DNA from: Hymenobacter sp. CRA2
GTDB lineage: Bacteria; Bacteroidota; Bacteroidia; Cytophagales; Hymenobacteraceae
Assembly: GCF_002007105.1 (NCBI RefSeq)
Contig: NZ_MVBC01000001.1
Span: 850,756-914,755, forward strand
DNA length: 64,000 nt
Direction: 5' to 3'
Of this stretch, positions 60,853 to 64,000 are shown in pieces. Positions within the stretch are counted from its first letter, which is position 1. The number at the start of each line of letters is the position of its first letter. The position numbers and the translations under genes were made by a program. Under the pieces are notes generated by a model. That model ran no database searches. It worked only from the letters and a program-made list of their open reading frames with translations, and was not told where the DNA came from.

Positions 60853-61554
60853 TTACCCGCCAAACGTCTCCTTCTGGAACCCGAAGCCGCGCAGCTCGGC
60901 CTCGTAGGTGTCGGGGTAGTTGGCCTTGATGTGGTGAATGAGCGCCCGCAGTCCCTTGCGCACCTGCGCCTCGCCCTGGTCTTTCTGGCTCACCTTGCCG
61001 CTGCGCTGCCCGGTGCTGGTGGTGGCGTCGGCCAGCAAGGCCTGGTACTCGTCGTAGAGGGGCTGCCAGTAAGCGGTGCCGTACTTGTTCTTGTCGAATT
61101 TGTGCTTGCGCAGGGCCGCCAGCAGCTTGCCCACGGCCTGCACGCGCTCGGGGCGCGCGGTGGGCAGCTGATAGCTTTTGCCCACCTTCTCGATGCCGAA
61201 CTCGCCGTAGTAGGCTTCTTCGTCGTCGTACTGCTCGCCCAGGTAGCCTTTCACGTAGCGCAGGCCGGCGTCTAGCTGCTTGTCGAGGGCTTTCAGGCGC
61301 TTGGCCTGCGGGGCGCGGGCGTCGCCGGCGCTGTCGGCCTCCTGGTGGTTGGCTACGAAGGCTGCCACCTGGGCCGCAAAGTCGTCCTTGGTCAGCCACA
61401 GCAGCGCGGGCAGCCTGGAGGCCTGCCAGCCGGCGGCTACCGTAGTGGCCAGCGCGCCCAAGGACACGCCTTTGCTGGGGAGTTGGGCCGTGCGCCGCAC
61501 GGTTTTGGGTTTGGTGGGCGCCGAAGTGGCCAGCCCGGTAATCTCAGTTGACAT
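60853..61554 (-). CDS. Cytoplasmic protein of unknown function
   Basis: 233 residues from MSTEITGLATSAPTKPKTVRR. Basic N-terminus, then helical segments with aromatic residues (LPALLWLTKDDFAAQVAAFVANHQ, LKALDKQLDAGLRYVKGYLGEQYDDEEAYYGEFG, YWQPLYDEYQALLADAT, VRKGLRALIHHIKANYPDTYEAELRGFGFQKETFGG). No leader. The repeated acidic/aromatic content and no known motif prevent assignment. Upstream (high-coordinate side) lies the palindromic array, so its promoter may be within 61555-61690. Confidence 0.72.
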   Translation of the reverse strand: MSTEITGLATSAPTKPKTVRRTAQLPSKGVSLGALATTVAAGWQASRLPALLWLTKDDFAAQVAAFVANHQEADSAGDARAPQAKRLKALDKQLDAGLRYVKGYLGEQYDDEEAYYGEFGIEKVGKSYQLPTARPERVQAVGKLLAALRKHKFDKNKYGTAYWQPLYDEYQALLADATTSTGQRSGKVSQKDQGEAQVRKGLRALIHHIKANYPDTYEAELRGFGFQKETFGG

Positions 61555-61685
61555 AAACGAAACGGATTAATTGTATTACTGCTGGAATATAGCACTCGTT
61601 ATAAGCAAAGTGCACCGGGCAAGCATCGATTTTTTATCGTTTTCGCAACGCAGGCGAGGCGTTGGCCGCCACGCGAGCCAGCCGT

Positions 61686-61896
61686 ATTCCCATGAGCACG
61701 AAAACAATGGTTTCCGTGCTGCTAGGAACTCCCACGAGCCCGGAAATCATTGTTTCTGCCCTTATAGGAATTCCCATGAGCCCAGAAACCATTGTTTTTG
61801 TGCTCATGAGAATTCCCAGTTGCTGAGAAACCATTGATTCTGGGCTCATGGGAATTCCTAGCAGCACGGAAACCATTGTTTTCGTGCTCTTAGTAC
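61686..61896. repeat. Five-unit 42-bp-period palindromic repeat array
   Basis: Units begin at 61686, 61728, 61770, 61812 and 61854, each with ATTCCC-like starts, then GAGCxCGRAAA, CCATTG and TTTTCGTGCTC-like parts. The period is exactly 42 bp, so 14 codons. Bases 61694-61727 are the exact reverse complement of 61856-61889, and units 2 and 4 are inverted-like, so the whole array is a long imperfect palindrome centred near 61791. It gives open frames on both strands with a 14-residue repeat (MVSxLxGIPxSxET). It is the main content of the gap 61555-61997. Confidence 0.85.
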
Positions 61897-61997
61897 TTCC
61901 TGCTGGGTTGCGGCGCGGTAGTCAGCGGCTAGTAATGAGCAGCTGGCGCGGGTTTAGCGTCAGAGCGAGGGGCAGCATGTCGATTGAGTATAAGCCT

Positions 61998-62540
61998 CTA
62001 CTTGGGGGCGTGGTTCTTTATCCGAGTTAGGTAGCTCTGCAGGCGGTAAGCCGCCGCATTGTTCTCTTCGTATCCACCGCATTCAAAATGCGGTCCACCG
62101 TAGCCGTATGGTCTGAAGCGCACTACTAAGAAGTTGTCAAGGTCGTGGGCCGGCGGTGGCGGGGGCGGCGCATTTGGGTCACGGGTTCTCAAACTAACCG
62201 GTAGCGCAAACACCTGCCGGGCCATCTGATAGATAGAATCGACCTGGTTAGTGGTAAGGCTGATTCGGAGCGTATCAAACGGAACGCGCCGAAACCGGGG
62301 TAGCGCATTGGGATGCGTCGCCCAAAGCGTATCGTAGCGGGAGCAAGCGTAAAGCGTTGCATTGATGCCACTGGCATTGGGGCTCATTTCTACTTCGAGG
62401 CTAGCCTCCGGCCCAATCATCGGATTGGTGTCCTCTACCGCCAAGGAGTAGTCGTAGGCTAGCTGGGAAGAGTTCTTGGAAGTACAACCGATCAGAAGTA
62501 GCCCAATGCCGTAGCGTAGTAGGGTTGTTTGATTAGGCAT
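61998..62540 (-). CDS. Lipoprotein of unknown function
   Basis: 180 residues. Leader LLRYGIGLLLIGC with a lipobox-like LLIGC (Cys near 19). The mature part has beta-like sections (EASLEVEMSPNASGINATLYAC, TLRISLTTNQVDSIYQMARQVFALPVSL), a Pro run (APPPPPPAHD) and FLVVRFRPYGYGGPHFECGGYEEN. Composition is less GC-rich than the genes before 60 kb. No family recognised; envelope-anchored. Confidence 0.72.
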   Translation of the reverse strand: MPNQTTLLRYGIGLLLIGCTSKNSSQLAYDYSLAVEDTNPMIGPEASLEVEMSPNASGINATLYACSRYDTLWATHPNALPRFRRVPFDTLRISLTTNQVDSIYQMARQVFALPVSLRTRDPNAPPPPPPAHDLDNFLVVRFRPYGYGGPHFECGGYEENNAAAYRLQSYLTRIKNHAPK

Positions 62541-62621
62541 AAGCCATAAGGTAAACCGCAGAAGGCCTTACCAGTTGGCCGGGGGCTTAAGTTAGCGGGA
62601 AGTTGAATCTCTAAACAACCC

Positions 62622-62654
62622 CCGCCGCCTGGATAGCCAGTATCCGGGCGGCGG
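62622..62654. terminator. Hairpin in the gap before the GHKL gene
   Basis: CCGCCGCCTGGATA pairs with TATCCGGGCGGCGG (one wobble) around a 5-base loop. No T-run. Its direction and use are unknown. Confidence 0.6.
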
Positions 62655-62759
62655 TGGTGTCTTGGAGCCGCTGTATAGGTCATGCAATACCAAAACTTGG
62701 GTTAGACAAGAGAGTTTACATTGTTTTATCTATTTTGCTCGGCGTTTTATTCTAAGGCC

Positions 62760-63875
62760 ATGAAAAAACCAAAAAGCATTCCGTCGCTACCACTATTTGA
62801 CGATAGATTCCTGGAGCAATATGCAGGTATACATATAATAAAGTCTCCTAAAGTTGCCATAATGGAACTTGTTGCCAATGCTTGGGACGCGGGCGCATCA
62901 CAAGTTATTATCACTTGGCCTGAAAAAGACGGTGATAAGTTCGCAGTACAGGACAATGGACATGGAATGACTGAAAATCAGTTCATGACTAGATTTCAAA
63001 TGTTATCTTATGATAGAGCTAAATATCAGGGACTACATGCTGAAATTCCATTTGATAATAACATAGAGGGTTCTAGAACTGTATTTGGCAAAAACGGCAA
63101 AGGTCGTTTTTCTGGCTTCGCTTTTGGCAAAGATTACTTTGTGAGGACTTGGAGGGATGGATATGAAAATGTCTTTAGGGTGTTTCTGAAAAACGGCGGC
63201 AACCTAAGATTTAAAAAAATAGGTGATGCAACACCGCGCGCAGGCCATGGAACAGAAATATATGTAGAGCATGCTCAGCAAGCAATATTGTCAGAAGCAC
63301 TTGTGCGCTCTGAAATAGGTATGCGGTTCTTGGTGGATCCTAAATTTGAAGTATTTCTAAATAGTGTTCAAATTGATTTCTCGGATATACCAAAGGACAA
63401 TGTAGAAGAAATATTGTTAGATGTCGAGGGAGTAGGTCAGGTCAAGATAACAATCATAGATGTCAAAGCAACTGATAAAACTACACATCAGCATGGAGTT
63501 GCTTGGCTGGTAAATAAACGAATGGTTGGAGAATGTAGTTGGAAAGGGACGGGATACGAATATTTGCTTGATGGAAGGAAAGTTGCTGCAAAAAGATATA
63601 CGTTTATCGTAGAAGCTGATGCGCTTGCCAATCATTACGCAATATTGCCGGATTGGACAGCATTTAATCCCGTAGTTCCAGAGTATAAAAAAGTACTAGA
63701 CGCTGTCAACAATACAATCAAAGGTTATTTGATTGATTTAACTAAGGAGAGTCGCGAAGAAGTATTCAAGGATATAAAGAAACAGAATATACAAGAATTA
63801 AAATTAATGGGTTTGGTTAGTCGACAGAAATGGGAAGAATTTGTTAAAGATATAGCAGATTCACAGACAATGTAG
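62760..63875 (+). CDS. GHKL-fold ATPase (MORC/Hsp90-like), apparently cut short by an IS element
   Basis: 371 residues from MKKPKSIPSLPLFDDRFLEQ. Bergerat ATP-binding motifs are complete: N box IMELVANAWDAGASQ (34-48), G1 box VQDNGHGM (63-70), G2 box VFGKNGKGRFSGF (108-120). A second alpha/beta (S5-like) half and a coiled end (LTKESREEVFKDIKKQNIQELK) follow. It resembles prokaryotic MORC/paraMORC ATPases, often tied to DNA restriction or phage defence. It is clearly more AT-rich than its surroundings, a sign of transfer. The TAG stop is made of a TA plus the first base of an IS630-type end, so the native protein was probably longer. Confidence 0.85.
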   Translation: MKKPKSIPSLPLFDDRFLEQYAGIHIIKSPKVAIMELVANAWDAGASQVIITWPEKDGDKFAVQDNGHGMTENQFMTRFQMLSYDRAKYQGLHAEIPFDNNIEGSRTVFGKNGKGRFSGFAFGKDYFVRTWRDGYENVFRVFLKNGGNLRFKKIGDATPRAGHGTEIYVEHAQQAILSEALVRSEIGMRFLVDPKFEVFLNSVQIDFSDIPKDNVEEILLDVEGVGQVKITIIDVKATDKTTHQHGVAWLVNKRMVGECSWKGTGYEYLLDGRKVAAKRYTFIVEADALANHYAILPDWTAFNPVVPEYKKVLDAVNNTIKGYLIDLTKESREEVFKDIKKQNIQELKLMGLVSRQKWEEFVKDIADSQTM

Positions 63876-64000
63876 CTGCTGGCGCTCCGCGTACGTAAGC
63901 GGCTGTATGCAAGCATACTCGATGGATTTGCGTCAGCGCGTGGCGCAGGCGCTGGCCGAGCCGGGCGCCCGGCAGGCCCAAGTGGCCGCGCGCTTTTGCG
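63875..64000 (+). mobile_element. IS630-family element, left end only
   Basis: Begins directly after a TA dinucleotide (63873-63874), the target site of IS630/Tc1 elements. The first bases (GCTGCTGGCGCTCCGCGTAC) should be its terminal inverted repeat; the other end is beyond the window. GC-rich again after the AT-rich GHKL gene. It carries the start of a transposase at 63907. Confidence 0.75.
63907..64000 (+). CDS. IS630-family transposase, N-terminal part only
   Basis: 31 codons visible from the ATG at 63907: MQAYSMDLRQRVAQALAEPG then ARQAQVAARFC. The Y-S-x-D-L-R-x-R-V opening and the following helix-turn-helix are the N-terminal DNA-binding domain of IS630 transposases. The DDE catalytic domain lies beyond the window. 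The frame is open to the edge. Confidence 0.85.
   Translation, partial: MQAYSMDLRQRVAQALAEPGARQAQVAARFC

Noticed and set aside
61571..61876. Open frames on both strands across the 42-bp array
   Set aside because: They arise because 42 is a multiple of three and the array is palindromic; the N-terminal sections have no leader or motif, so a coding role is not claimed.
61686..61896. CRISPR array at the 42-bp repeats
   Set aside because: Units follow each other without unique spacers, differ from one another and alternate in orientation; no cas genes are near.

Overview
The window is GC-rich bacterial DNA that reads as a chromosome segment of a Hymenobacter-like member of the Bacteroidota (Cytophagales). 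Four lines of evidence point there: promoter-like TANNTTTG boxes just upstream of genes, many secreted proteins and lipoproteins of unknown function, a BlaI/M56 regulatory pair whose M56 protein ends in a TonB-plug-like segment, and families typical of the group (DUF4783, DUF3140, DUF4269, DUF6882-like, RlpA, M13 peptidases). The genus is an inference from protein style, not from a marker gene. I saw no rRNA, tRNA or CRISPR array.

1-12.4 kb: a beta-helix lipoprotein, YjbQ, an envelope lipoprotein overlapping gpmI (glycolysis), a DUF4783 protein, nadC (NAD synthesis), a methyltransferase, a ZIP metal transporter, and a minus-strand chaperone cluster (CbpA-type DnaJ, CbpM, a HAD-like protein with no normal start codon, with DUF3140 upstream). 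12.4-25 kb: RlpA and GH25 wall enzymes, two Hsp20 proteins, a VOC protein, a Tet-type MFS exporter, a GNAT, a beta-lactamase-fold hydrolase, pirin, a frameshifted NUDIX gene and an old-yellow-enzyme reductase. 25-35.5 kb: two M13 lipoprotein peptidases flanking a beta-barrel gene, the BlaI/M56 pair with a two-dyad operator, a CZB-like protein beside PPK2, and an alpha/beta hydrolase. 35.5-48.8 kb: an MFS_3 exporter, aspA, two tandem secreted paralogues, a TPM-domain protein, an S41 peptidase, pectinesterase, an acyltransferase and an orphan CheB. 49-60.8 kb: envelope proteins, a PPP-like phosphatase, DUF389, YbhB, two AraC regulators and a decayed secreted-protein gene. 60.8-64 kb is accessory: a 42-bp-period palindromic array, a lipoprotein, and an AT-rich GHKL/MORC-like ATPase that appears cut at its 3' end by an IS630-family element running off the window.

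Two themes cut across the map. First, five small single-gene paralogues (starting at 179, 17301, 21961, 32670 and 37439) share a central tryptophan/aspartate/arginine pattern and a C-terminal F-x-[DN]-E-x-x-A-x-x-W motif; they look like a lineage-specific STAS-like family. Second, intergenic space is rich in palindromic elements of several types: 48-bp-armed elements at 8476 and 25050, ATGG/CCATTTAA word repeats at 689 and 11936, a perfect 25-bp inverted repeat at 2302, a perfect 52-bp palindrome at 41228, degenerate REP-like hairpins, and the array at 61686. The best candidates for something undescribed are that array, the interrupted GHKL gene and the five-member small-protein family. Base composition was judged by eye.
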